Source: Savagea serpentis (GTDB lineage Bacteria; Bacillota; Bacilli; Bacillales_A; Planococcaceae). From it: a stretch of 64,000 bases of DNA. Made by a program: the position numbers and the translations under genes. Below, piece after piece: positions 43,093 through 51,975 of this stretch; within the stretch, counting starts at the first letter, position 1, and each line of letters starts with the position of its first letter. The stretch covers positions 992,001 through 1,056,000 of the forward strand of contig NZ_JADKPV010000001.1 of assembly GCF_015351395.1 (NCBI RefSeq), written 5' to 3'. The notes under the pieces were generated by a model. That model was not told the DNA's origin. It did not search any database and was given only the letters and a program-made list of their open reading frames with translations.

Positions 43093-44811
43093 ATGATTTT
43101 CACAGTTGGACGGAAATTAGCTCTTGCATTCTCTTTACTTTTTATTATTTTTGCATGCGCTACTACTTTAAGCATATATACATTCGCTCAAAGTGAAACG
43201 AAACATGAACAAATTACAGAACAACAGCAAAAGACCATTGACGAACTAAATGAATTCGTCCGATTACAACAGCAACTTGCAAATAGTGCCACAAGCTATT
43301 TAATTTTTTTATCGCCCGTGTATATTGAACAGTTTGCAGAAGCGAAAGAGCAGTATCAAGCGCTCCTTTTTCAATTAAAAAAGAAGCTCACCCTTCCTGC
43401 CGAACAAGAACATTTGAAGGAAATTCAAGAAGCATCGATTAGTTTTTTACTGATGGGGGAACTTATTTTTCGTGATATGGAAAATGGAGATTTAACGCGA
43501 GCCAAGCCAATTATCGAAGAAATTGAACAGTATGAAGAATCGATGAGTGAAGCTGTGCAACAACTAACTGCTCAACAAATAAAAGAACGAGACAATATGA
43601 AAAAAGATGTCGCTGATTGGTCCGTCTTCATTCGTAATCTTATCATCGGACTCACTGCCCTTTCACTCGCACTCAGCATCGGACTCGCTTTCTTTTTATA
43701 TCGGGCAATTGTGCACCCTGTTCGAATCGTTCAACGTGCAATTGATCAATTAAGTCATGGAGATATTGTCCAACAAATTTTACCGATTCAATCAAAAGAT
43801 GAAATTGGACAAATGGCACGTTCTGTCGAAAATATGATCGATTCTTTAACAGAAACGCTTCACCAAGCGCATCAAAATTCTGAGAATCTCACTCGTTATG
43901 CTGATTTATTAAATTCTTATTCTGAAGAACATACAACTTCTTTCGGAACGATGGCGATGATTGCGGAAGATAATCAACAATTGAGTGAAAAGCAAGTGAA
44001 AACAGTGCATGATACTGTTGATTCCACCAATGTCATGCATGAGCAAATTCAAGTGTTGCAACAACAAAATAACGATTTACAAGTGGCCGTCTCTGCTGTC
44101 GATGATGTCGTACATAATGGCACAAAACAAATGGAGCAATTTCAACATCAGATGACTGAAATGGAACATGTAACAAAACAGATGACTACTCAAGTCGACC
44201 AAGTAGCTGGACGCTTTCGTCATATGGCGGAAGTCGCTTCATTCATCTCAAGTGTTGCGGAACAAACCAATTTATTAGCATTGAATGCGTCAATCGAAGC
44301 AGCGCATGCCGGACAGTTTGGGAATGGATTTGCTGTCGTCGCGCAGGAAATACGAGGATTAGCCGAACAATCAAAAGAAGCGACAACACAAATTCAGCAA
44401 ATTATGAAGGAAATGCAAGGCTCCATTCACGAAACGGTTGGATGGAGTCGTGAAAATGTCAAGCTCATTCAAAAAAATAGCGATGTCGCAACGGATACTG
44501 TTCACTTATTTCAAAATATTGAACAAGCAACCGAACAAATGAATCATCAATTTGCGAATGTCTCGGAAGCATTGGCTCAAATTGTCGTTCAAACCGAACG
44601 AGTCAATCGTAAAACAAATGACTTATTACATTACGCTCAAAGCTCCAATGAAACAGCGTCTACCACTCTAGTTTCTGTACATGATCAAATGAAGACCCAG
44701 CAAGCGATTGATGAACGAATCATTAAACTACACAAACTCGCCTCTCAATTAGATGAAGCGATGGCACATTTTACAATTCACACCCATCACGAGATGAAAG
44801 AGACATCATGA
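43093..44811 (+). CDS. Methyl-accepting chemotaxis protein
   Basis: A 572-residue transmembrane receptor. First membrane segment (about 8-30), an all-helical outer sensor of roughly 140 residues (4-helix-bundle type, no Cache), second segment (about 182-205), HAMP, then the cytoplasmic coiled coil with the signalling tip [21 protein letters not shown] and [10 protein letters not shown]. The ligand is unknown. ATG 43093 lies 8 bases from GGAGG. Adjacent CheX and this MCP imply the cell is motile. Confidence 0.93.
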   Translation: MIFTVGRKLALAFSLLFIIFACATTLSIYTFAQSETKHEQITEQQQKTIDELNEFVRLQQQLANSATSYLIFLSPVYIEQFAEAKEQYQALLFQLKKKLTLPAEQEHLKEIQEASISFLLMGELIFRDMENGDLTRAKPIIEEIEQYEESMSEAVQQLTAQQIKERDNMKKDVADWSVFIRNLIIGLTALSLALSIGLAFFLYRAIVHPVRIVQRAIDQLSHGDIVQQILPIQSKDEIGQMARSVENMIDSLTETLHQAHQNSENLTRYADLLNSYSEEHTTSFGTMAMIAEDNQQLSEKQVKTVHDTVDSTNVMHEQIQVLQQQNNDLQVAVSAVDDVVHNGTKQMEQFQHQMTEMEHVTKQMTTQVDQVAGRFRHMAEVASFISSVAEQTNLLALNASIEAAHAGQFGNGFAVVAQEIRGLAEQSKEATTQIQQIMKEMQGSIHETVGWSRENVKLIQKNSDVATDTVHLFQNIEQATEQMNHQFANVSEALAQIVVQTERVNRKTNDLLHYAQSSNETASTTLVSVHDQMKTQQAIDERIIKLHKLASQLDEAMAHFTIHTHHEMKETS

Positions 44812-44815
44812 AAGA

Positions 44816-44849
44816 AACCCCCTTCTACCTCATTGGATAGAAGGGGGTT
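44816..44849. terminator. Bidirectional terminator
   Basis: Perfect arms AACCCCCTTCTA / TAGAAGGGGGTT around a 10-base loop, between the MCP and the convergent dehydrogenase gene. Confidence 0.9.
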
Positions 44850-44856
44850 ATACTCC

Positions 44857-45906
44857 TTACTGTTCGCCACTTAATTTCACTAAAATTTTCGCTTGTGATT
44901 TATCTGAAATTAAAACGTCGAATCCTTTTTCGACGATATCGTCCAACTCGATTTGATCCGTAACGATTCCATCTGTATTTAATTGACCTGTACTCATTAA
45001 GTCAATCGTTTGTTGGAATGAAGATGGTGTATACGCAATACTTGATGTAATTTTAACACCCGTATTAATTAACTGAAGTGGATTCCACGGAATTGGATTC
45101 GCAAAGATTGACACGATAACCATCGTTCCACGTGGACGCGTTGAATCAATCGCTTGTTCAAATGTCGCTTTCACACCTGCGACTTCAAATGAAACGTCTA
45201 CACCGTAAGGTACGATTTCTTTAATCGCTTCTACCGGATTCACTTCTCCTGAATTGACAACATGTGTCGCGCCCATTTGTTTTGCTTTCGCTAAACGCTC
45301 TTCTGATAAATCAAGAACGATGATTTTGCTTGCCCCTGCTGCTTTCGCTGCCGCCGCTGTTAATAAACCGATCGGACCTGCTCCGAATACGGCAACCGTA
45401 TCTCCAAAGCGTAAATTAGATTCTTTCACCGCTTGTACGCCTACCGCTGCTGGTTCAACGAGCGCACCGTGTTGCAATGTTAACGGTTCTGGTAAAACAT
45501 ATATATTTGATTCTGGAGCGTTTGCAAATGTCGCGAATCCACCATCACCATGAAGCCCGATAAAGTTAAAGCCGTCATACGTATCGTATTCTTCTGGTTT
45601 GTTTCCATATGTTAATGTTGGGTTGACCGCTACACGATCTCCGACTTTCACTGTTGTTACTTCGCTTCCTACTGCTTCAACAATTCCTGCGAACTCGTGA
45701 CCCATAATGAGTGGCGCAATTTCACCTGTAAGTGGTGCTTTTTCGTCTACTGGAACGAAAACTGGTCCTTCTGCATACTCATGCAAGTCACTTCCACAAA
45801 TTCCTGCCCAAGCGACACGTACGGTCACTTCATTAGGTTGAAGTTCCTTTAATTCTCTTTCTTCTACACGAATATCTTTCTGACCATACCAAACTGCTGC
45901 TTTCAT
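44857..45906 (-). CDS. bdhA: (R,R)-butanediol dehydrogenase / zinc alcohol dehydrogenase
   Basis: A 349-residue medium-chain Zn dehydrogenase matching B. subtilis BdhA (346). Catalytic zinc ligands lie in GICGSDLHE (Cys, His) and IMGHEFAG (His-Glu); the cofactor motif is VFGAGPIGLL. BdhA interconverts acetoin and 2,3-butanediol, balancing NADH in overflow metabolism. No structural zinc Cys quartet is seen, in keeping with this subgroup. Confidence 0.88.
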   Translation of the reverse strand: MKAAVWYGQKDIRVEERELKELQPNEVTVRVAWAGICGSDLHEYAEGPVFVPVDEKAPLTGEIAPLIMGHEFAGIVEAVGSEVTTVKVGDRVAVNPTLTYGNKPEEYDTYDGFNFIGLHGDGGFATFANAPESNIYVLPEPLTLQHGALVEPAAVGVQAVKESNLRFGDTVAVFGAGPIGLLTAAAAKAAGASKIIVLDLSEERLAKAKQMGATHVVNSGEVNPVEAIKEIVPYGVDVSFEVAGVKATFEQAIDSTRPRGTMVIVSIFANPIPWNPLQLINTGVKITSSIAYTPSSFQQTIDLMSTGQLNTDGIVTDQIELDDIVEKGFDVLISDKSQAKILVKLSGEQ

Positions 45907-46095
45907 TTAACATCCGCCTCCAAATTATTCATTTCTGTTACACTTATAATATAACATATTTTTTCTATGTTTCCAATGAAATCATAAGTAAATACGCCTA
46001 TTTAACATAATTGACGATAGTGAATTGATACTAATAGAAAAGTAAACTATCCTTTACTGTATTATTTTAAGAATAAAATGTTATTAATACAGGTA

Positions 46096-46398
46096 TTATA
46101 TTAGTATTTCTTTATAAACATATCGATACGGACTTTGGTTCATCGCTTCTCGCGCAATCTTTTCCCCTCGTTCATTCAATTTCTGCTTTTGCTCCATCGA
46201 CCATCGAATTGCTTCAACCTCTCGTTCTCCATACCTTTCAAACAATTGCACACTTTCTTGAATAAATGCTTGAAGCACTTCATCAAATTCCTCTTCTATT
46301 TCCAAATTCGCAAAACATTCCCCACACCAAAAAACAGAAGCACTAAAATCAAATTCGACAATTCTTTCATCGCTCACTTCTTCACAAAAACAAGACAT
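46096..46398 (-). CDS. Small cysteine-containing protein of unknown function
   Basis: A 100-residue protein starting MSCFCEEVSDERIVEF with a second pair in FWCGECFANL. Two CxC/CxxC pairs followed by a helical tail suggest a zinc knuckle. I do not recognise it. ATG 46398 has AGGAG 8 bases upstream; more upstream starts do not. AT-rich DNA upstream and downstream hints at a mild composition difference. Confidence 0.65.
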   Translation of the reverse strand: MSCFCEEVSDERIVEFDFSASVFWCGECFANLEIEEEFDEVLQAFIQESVQLFERYGEREVEAIRWSMEQKQKLNERGEKIAREAMNQSPYRYVYKEILI

Positions 46399-46497
46399 TC
46401 GTTTCACTCCTGATCATTTCAATTATTCTATCGTCACAGTGTATAAAAAAAGATGGTATACTAAAGATGCACATCATTTTAAAGGAGGACATTTATT

Positions 46498-46917
46498 TTG
46501 TATAAACATATTCTCGTCGCAATCGACGGCTCAGAAAACTCACAACGTGTGGCAAAAGAAGCACTCCGCATCGCTCACTTATCAAAAAACTCCATTATTG
46601 AACTCGTGTATGTCATCGATGAAAGCGACTTAGGATCCGTCGCATTTCGCTCACCGGAATCTTTAAAAAACGATCCAGTCATTCAACAACGTCTCTACCC
46701 GATTGAAAGCTTATTTGAACAAGAAGGAATTCCTTACGTTTTAACGAAATTACAAGGCTCTCCAGGTAAAGCGATTACTGAATATGCCGAAGAGAAAAAA
46801 GCAGATTTAATTATGATTGGTAGCCGAGGACTAAATCCGATTGAAAAACTCGTCATCGGAAGCGTTAGCCAAAAAGTCGTCAATCATTCTCCATGTGCAG
46901 TGCTCGTCATCAAATAA
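46498..46917 (+). CDS. Universal stress protein (UspA family)
   Basis: A 139-residue cytoplasmic protein with the ATP-binding pattern GSRGLNPIEKLVIGSVSQKV (G-x2-G-x9-G(S/T)) and the N-terminal ILVAIDGSENS. It starts at TTG behind AAAGGAGG. Stand-alone gene with a strong terminator. Related proteins help survival in stress. Confidence 0.93.
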   Translation: MYKHILVAIDGSENSQRVAKEALRIAHLSKNSIIELVYVIDESDLGSVAFRSPESLKNDPVIQQRLYPIESLFEQEGIPYVLTKLQGSPGKAITEYAEEKKADLIMIGSRGLNPIEKLVIGSVSQKVVNHSPCAVLVIK

Positions 46918-46955
46918 AAACTGTTACAGCGAATTATTCGCTGTAACAGTTTTTT
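46916..46955. terminator. Bidirectional terminator
   Basis: Arms AACTGTTACAGCG / CGCTGTAACAGTT around a 7-base loop, with A and T tails; it overlaps the end of the convergent gene. Confidence 0.92.
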
Positions 46956-47917
46956 AATAATTCTTGAACGGTGCCACTTTGCGCTAAATGCCCTCGCTCT
47001 CCTGACCACATCGATGTATAGTTGGGATCATTTTGCTTAATGCTTTCTTTACGCAAACGACTCGTCAGCCAATGTTGAATCGGATACGGCGCTAATACTT
47101 CGTTTTTCATCTCTTCAATAAACGTATTGCGAATGCCACGCGCTTCTTTTCCACTAAACGCTTTCGTCACTACGAAATCGCCTTCTTGCGATTCGAGCAA
47201 AGATTGCTTATGAATTATAGAAGCGCCACTTTCTGTTGCACATAAAAAACCGGTACCGATTTGAACAGAAGAAGCACCTGCTTGTAAGCAAGCTTCTACT
47301 TCTATATAACTCGCAATTCCTCCTGCCGCAATGAGCGGTAATGTCGTCACTCGTTTCGCTTGCTCGATAAATTCGAGTAAAGGGAGATACGCATCGCGTA
47401 AAAAGCTTCCACGATGCCCGCCCGCTTCTACACCTTGAACGACGATTGCATCCATACCAGCCGCTTCATTCGCCCTTACTTCTTCTAGCGATGTCGCAGT
47501 ACCGATCAGTTGTTTGCCTTGCGCTTTTAATGCCTTCACAACCTCTTCGCTCGGAACACCGAATGTAAATGAAACAATCGGAACTGGGTCATTTAAAATC
47601 GCATTAATTTGCGCTTCGTATGCATTCGGTGGAATGACGGGCTGTTCTGCAGTCAACCCGAGACGCTCTTCATACGACCGAATCGTTTCGTACGCTCGTT
47701 GAATGTTCTGTTCATCCGCTGACACCCCTTCTGGTACGAACACATTAATGGCATAGGACGTCGTGATCAATTCGCGTAACTCTTTTAAAATTTGTTCTGT
47801 CTGTTCTCCTGTTAAATAACCTGCTCCGTAAGAGCCGAGCATCCCTGCTTCACACGCCGCTGCGACGAGTTCTACTGTCGAGACACCAGCCATTGGAGCG
47901 AGTACGTAACGCTTCAT
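46934..47917 (-). CDS. Nitronate monooxygenase / 2-nitropropane dioxygenase-like flavoprotein
   Basis: A 327-residue FMN TIM-barrel protein. It shows LAPMAGVSTVELVAA, the substrate/FMN loop GVEAGGHRGSF (the conserved His) and AAGGIASY. These enzymes detoxify nitronates such as propionate 3-nitronate, but the Bacillales members are varied. ATG 47917 is chosen 8 bases from AGGAGG. Confidence 0.88.
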   Translation of the reverse strand: MKRYVLAPMAGVSTVELVAAACEAGMLGSYGAGYLTGEQTEQILKELRELITTSYAINVFVPEGVSADEQNIQRAYETIRSYEERLGLTAEQPVIPPNAYEAQINAILNDPVPIVSFTFGVPSEEVVKALKAQGKQLIGTATSLEEVRANEAAGMDAIVVQGVEAGGHRGSFLRDAYLPLLEFIEQAKRVTTLPLIAAGGIASYIEVEACLQAGASSVQIGTGFLCATESGASIIHKQSLLESQEGDFVVTKAFSGKEARGIRNTFIEEMKNEVLAPYPIQHWLTSRLRKESIKQNDPNYTSMWSGERGHLAQSGTVQELLKNCYSE

Positions 47918-47936
47918 CACCATTCCTCCTCGTCAA

Positions 47937-49838
47937 TTATGAAGATTGGATTTTCACTGGGAATAAGTCTTCATATGATGATTGTAACTTCACTTCTTCA
48001 TGGTTGACAAGCAAATGAACAATTCCCGCATCTCGCTCTGTGCGGATAAGTCGACCGATTCCTTGACGCAAACGCAATTGCATAAATGGAAGGTCGACTG
48101 TTTCAAATGGTCGGTCTGTATGTTTCCGCTTCGCATCAAATAACGGGTCTTGTGGTGGTAATGGTAAATCGTAAATGATCACTTGTGTTAAACGATGTTC
48201 TGGAAGATCCAAGCCTTCCCATAAATTATAAGAGGCAATCCCTTGAACAAATCCATCGCTAAAATCACGAATCATCGCACTTAACTCTCGGTCCCCTTCA
48301 AAATCAAACAATTCTCGTTCAGATGGCGTCAAACTTTCCTTAAACGCTAACATCGCTTGTTTTGATTTGAATAACACTAATGTTTGTTGACGATTTTTCA
48401 TAATATTTAACACTGCTTCTCGTTTATCTTCCGTTACATGTTGTTCAATCTTCATCACTTCATCATAATCAAATGGTGACTGTACAGAAAACTTAAGCGG
48501 CTCTGTAATCCCTAAACTATTTTGAATGTAGGTGAAATCTTCATCGACAGACAATGTCGCAGATGAGAAAATAATCGGTAAACGTTGATTAAACAATTGA
48601 TTGCGCAAAATATCGGTCACGAGGCGCGGCATAATGACGAGTGTCCAATCTCCTTCACGATCTTCCATCCAATCGATCGCTTCTTCATCCGTCGCAAATA
48701 AATTCATCGAATACGTATATTGCTCTAAATATTCCTCGACCATTTTTAAATCATAGCTTGGGATTACATATAATTCACCGTCGAATACGAATTCTTCCAA
48801 TAATTCATCTGCTAAACGAATCGCAGAGAGCGCTATTTTTTTCAATCGCTCCACTTTATTAATCGTGTAGCGTTCGCCGTCATTCAATGTAATATAGTCT
48901 TCCATCTCATCGAAAAAGAGCGCATGAACTTCGATCAATTGTTCGATTTTCTCTAAAGTCGTTTCACGAACACCATCGACCATTACTTGTTCTAACAATT
49001 TAATGAGTGTTTCGCTCTGCACTTCAAAGTTTAACGCACGCTGCGCTGCATATTCGAGCAGATGCCCTTCGTCAAATACGATCATCGATAAATCTGGTAA
49101 AAGTGGCAAAAGCTCTTGGCGTAAACGTGATTCTTTCGTCCACACATGCTCCATATAAAAATCATGCGAACAGATGATTAAGTCGGTCGCCTCGCGATAA
49201 GCCACGCGGTGCAATGTTTGACCACAACGGTTACGAACGTCACAAGAAGCACATTGCTGAATCGGATTGTAGTTGATCGTTTCCCATTCGTCATTACTCA
49301 ATTCTGGATAAGCCGAACGTTCCCCGTATGGGTACATTTTTTCTAACGAATCAGAGCCGAATACGAAGCCGGGTAGCGACTCTTCCACTTCATCCGCATA
49401 ATCGCCATATCCGAAGTCTGATGCGTCTTCTAATCGTTTAATACATAAATATTGATCGCGTGACTTCGCTAAACGTACGTCGATATTTAAATTGAGGGCA
49501 TCGCTAATTTTTTGAATGTCGCCATCCTCTTTCACTAACTGATCGATGAGTGTTTCATCCGCGCATGAGATGAGTGCAGGTTTTCCTGTATAACGTGCAT
49601 AACTGATCGCTGGTAATAAATAAGCGATCGTCTTCCCAGTGCCGACACCCGCTTCTGCAAATAATACTTTTTTCTCTTGTAAGGCTTTCTCAATTTGAAA
49701 CGCCATAAACACTTGTTCGTCACGAAGATCAAATCCACGTTCTGGTAACTCATCATACAATGTATCGCCAATCCAATCATTTAACGATTCATAAAAAGAT
49801 TGATCTTTCGATAATGTGAAGGGTAATTTTTTTCGCAT
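47937..49838 (-). CDS. ypvA: DinG/XPD-family helicase (YpvA-like)
   Basis: A 633-residue ATP-dependent helicase near B. subtilis YpvA (640). Walker A EAGVGTGKT is at residues 62-70; cysteines of an Fe-S cluster lie in YLCIKRL and CASCDVRNRC; DEGH (helicase motif II) and the C-terminal motif V/VI block RLRQGIGRLIRTERD follow. XPD-like helicases act in repair and handling of unusual DNA structures. It lies just downstream of rlmL on the same strand. Confidence 0.93.
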   Translation of the reverse strand: MRKKLPFTLSKDQSFYESLNDWIGDTLYDELPERGFDLRDEQVFMAFQIEKALQEKKVLFAEAGVGTGKTIAYLLPAISYARYTGKPALISCADETLIDQLVKEDGDIQKISDALNLNIDVRLAKSRDQYLCIKRLEDASDFGYGDYADEVEESLPGFVFGSDSLEKMYPYGERSAYPELSNDEWETINYNPIQQCASCDVRNRCGQTLHRVAYREATDLIICSHDFYMEHVWTKESRLRQELLPLLPDLSMIVFDEGHLLEYAAQRALNFEVQSETLIKLLEQVMVDGVRETTLEKIEQLIEVHALFFDEMEDYITLNDGERYTINKVERLKKIALSAIRLADELLEEFVFDGELYVIPSYDLKMVEEYLEQYTYSMNLFATDEEAIDWMEDREGDWTLVIMPRLVTDILRNQLFNQRLPIIFSSATLSVDEDFTYIQNSLGITEPLKFSVQSPFDYDEVMKIEQHVTEDKREAVLNIMKNRQQTLVLFKSKQAMLAFKESLTPSERELFDFEGDRELSAMIRDFSDGFVQGIASYNLWEGLDLPEHRLTQVIIYDLPLPPQDPLFDAKRKHTDRPFETVDLPFMQLRLRQGIGRLIRTERDAGIVHLLVNHEEVKLQSSYEDLFPVKIQSS

Positions 49839-49860
49839 AATTGTACCTCTTTCTCGGATA

Positions 49861-49898
49861 GAATACCCCCACTTCACAATTGTGAACTGAGGGTATTC
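49861..49898. repeat. 38-bp imperfect palindrome between rlmL and ypvA
   Basis: Arms GAATACCCCCACTTCACAA / TTGTGAACTGAGGGTATTC match at 17 of 19 positions with no loop. It has no clear T run, so it may be an operator or a weak terminator. It sits in the 92-base gap between the two genes. Confidence 0.6.
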
Positions 49899-49930
49899 TC
49901 GTTGCTTTATATGTTTAAAAACGAATGATT

Positions 49931-51070
49931 TTACACACGTTTGCCCCAATATTGATAGTAATCGGTGCGAATAAATCCATTGAATAGTTTACGTTTTTTC
50001 GTCGCTTTACTGCCGAAGTGTTCTTCAAAATTAGGTAATGATGTTAAAATATACGTGCTCCACGACGGGTGGCTTTCCATAATATAACCGAGCACTTGCG
50101 CAATCGCTTCCGCTTCTTCCACTTCACCAAGTCGCTCTCCGTATGGTGGATTTCCGACGAGGACGCCGTTTTCGCCTTGAATCGTAATATCTTTTACAGC
50201 ACATTGACGCCACGTAATCAAATCTTCGGTAAATCCTGCTTCAATGGCGTTTTCTTGTGCGATGTGAATCATGCGACCGTCGTGATCTGAACCGATAATT
50301 TCAAGCGGTTCGTCATATTTGGCAACATCTTCCACTTCTTCATGAACCTGGTCCCAAATCGCTTGCTTCATCCACGGCCATTCTTCCGCTAAAAAATTAC
50401 GATTGTAGCCTGGCGCAATGTTTTGACCGATCATTGCCGCTTCAATCGGAATTGTTCCAGAGCCGCAAAATGGGTCCATAAATGGACGATGGGAACTCCA
50501 ACGCGTTAATTTAATTAAAGCAGCAGCTAATGTTTCTTTTAAAGGTGCCCCTCCTTGATCAATTCGGTATCCACGTTTATGTAAACCGACACCACTTGAA
50601 TCGATTGTCAATGTCACGACATCTTTCAAAATCGATACTTCCAATTTAAATAACGGACCGCTTTCATCTAAAAAACCGATTCGTTTATACGCTTGCTTCA
50701 TTCGTTCCACAATCGCTTTTTTCGTAATCGCTTGACAGTCAGGCACCGAATATAAGGTCGACTTCACTGATTTGCCTTGAACTGGAAAAGCTGCATCTAC
50801 TGGTAAATAACGCTCCCATGGCAATGCTTTTGTCTTCTCGAACAATTCATCGAATGTTTTCGCTTTGAATTGCCCGACGACGATGCGAATTCGGTCCGCT
50901 ACACGACACCACATGTTGGCGCGTGCAATCGCTAATTCATCGCCTTCAAAATAAATTTTTCCGTTCTCTGTTCTCGTTTCATAGCCGAGTTCTCGAATCT
51001 CATCAGCAACGAGCGCTTCAAGACCCATCGCTGAAGTCGCAACTAATTGGTACGTCGTCAATTTAATCAT
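49931..51070 (-). CDS. ypsC: 23S rRNA m2G methyltransferase (RlmL/YpsC)
   Basis: A 379-residue RNA guanine-N2-methyltransferase of the RlmL/YpsC family: THUMP domain (about 50-160) then a SAM domain with DPFCGSGTIPIEAA and the NPPYGERLG catalytic motif. ATG 51070 directly abuts its GTGAGG site; the TTG at 51061, 9 bases from it, is a serious alternative. Gene order rnpB-ypsC-ypvA is conserved. Confidence 0.9.
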   Translation of the reverse strand: MIKLTTYQLVATSAMGLEALVADEIRELGYETRTENGKIYFEGDELAIARANMWCRVADRIRIVVGQFKAKTFDELFEKTKALPWERYLPVDAAFPVQGKSVKSTLYSVPDCQAITKKAIVERMKQAYKRIGFLDESGPLFKLEVSILKDVVTLTIDSSGVGLHKRGYRIDQGGAPLKETLAAALIKLTRWSSHRPFMDPFCGSGTIPIEAAMIGQNIAPGYNRNFLAEEWPWMKQAIWDQVHEEVEDVAKYDEPLEIIGSDHDGRMIHIAQENAIEAGFTEDLITWRQCAVKDITIQGENGVLVGNPPYGERLGEVEEAEAIAQVLGYIMESHPSWSTYILTSLPNFEEHFGSKATKKRKLFNGFIRTDYYQYWGKRV

Positions 51071-51078
51071 CCTCACGT

Positions 51079-51117
51079 AAAAAAATGTGTCGATAAAGCA
51101 GTACTCTTCATCGACAC
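51079..51117 (-). terminator. Terminator of rnpB
   Basis: Minus-strand stem GTGTCGAT / ATCGACAC closing a longer loop, then TTTTTTT, between rnpB and ypsC. Confidence 0.85.
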
Positions 51118-51154
51118 TTTCATTATGCTCTATTTGAGCGTGTTGTAAAATTAG

Positions 51155-51545
51155 GCTATAAAGCCATTCATAAGCCATGTTCTGTTCCTTCGTACTCCAA
51201 CGGCTCACGCCTCGTACTCCGGTAGTAATCATCTGTCTGCGAACAAGTTCGCCTCGTTGCTACGTTCAATTCCGCGCAACAAGTGCCCCTACCAAAATTT
51301 GGGTTTCTCACTCGTGGGGTTTACCGCGTTCCACCTCATAAGTTTCCTTATGAGCTCGTCTCTGTGGCACTTTCAAGGTGTATGCATAGCGCGACGCCTT
51401 AGCATAGGGACCTGCCGTCAGCTCTCACTGCCTAGACTTATTGTTTCATCTAGCACGAACACTACGACCATCTCAGGATCGTGTGAGCATGGACTTTCCT
51501 CTACGATGTCTAGCATCGCAGCGATTACTTAAATGACCTTATAGC
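51155..51545 (-). ncRNA. rnpB: RNase P RNA, type B
   Basis: A 391-nt RNA component of RNase P, which matures tRNA 5' ends. The minus strand carries the conserved blocks GAGGAAAGTCCATGCTC, GAAAGTGCCACAG, AACGCGGTAAACCCC, GAGAAACCCAAATTTTGG and the 3' ACATGGCTTAT. The P1 helix pairs both ends (GCTATAAGG... with ...CTTTATAGC). It matches the B. subtilis type in layout. Confidence 0.97.
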
Positions 51546-51553
51546 AACTTTTT

Positions 51554-51581
51554 ATTATACACGAGTTCAGTAAAAACGCAA
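51554..51581 (-). promoter_or_regulatory. SigA promoter of rnpB
   Basis: Minus-strand TTGCGT (51576-51581), 16-base spacer, TGTATAAT with TATAAT at 51554-51559, about 10 bases before the RNA 5' end. Confidence 0.8.
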
Positions 51582-51582
51582 C

Positions 51583-51903
51583 TTACACGTCCCCGTTTAA
51601 TTTATCGCCGAAAACATGACGCTCTAAATTTGATAAACGTTTTAAAATATCAAAGTTTGTCGAGCTAACAGGTGGTTGTTTTGGCGAATTAGGTACTGAA
51701 CGTACTTCGCGTTCAGCCATTTCTTGCATCTCTTTTTCTAAACGTGCATTTTCTTTTTCTAAACGTTCAATTTCAAGTCGAAAGTTTTCATAGTCTTTTA
51801 CAATTTGATCTAAAAATAGATCCACTTCATCTTTGCTATACCCGCGCAAACTCGTACCGAAATCTTTTTCGATAATTTGTTTTGCATCTAACTTAATCTC
51901 CAT
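51583..51903 (-). CDS. gpsB: Cell division/peptidoglycan regulator GpsB
   Basis: A 106-residue DivIVA-like coiled-coil protein. The N-terminal domain reads FGTSLRGYSKDEVDLFLDQI (about 13-32), followed by a heptad coil and a flexible linker, then the C-terminal trimer domain NFDILKRLSNLERHVFG. It shuttles PBP1 between septum and side wall; ponA lies 5 kb away in this block. ATG 51903 has GGAAGG. Confidence 0.95.
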   Translation of the reverse strand: MEIKLDAKQIIEKDFGTSLRGYSKDEVDLFLDQIVKDYENFRLEIERLEKENARLEKEMQEMAEREVRSVPNSPKQPPVSSTNFDILKRLSNLERHVFGDKLNGDV

Positions 51904-51975
51904 CTTCAGACGTCCTTCCCTCTTAGATCTAAACTTCTTTTTATTATAGCATAACAATGAGAGAGATGTCGCTTC

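Noticed and set aside
51070-51232. Longer form of ypsC beginning inside the rnpB region
   Set aside because: The extra residues are translated from the RNase P RNA 3' end and its terminator.
51257-51532. Plus-strand reading frame of about 91 codons
   Set aside because: It lies entirely on the complement of rnpB.
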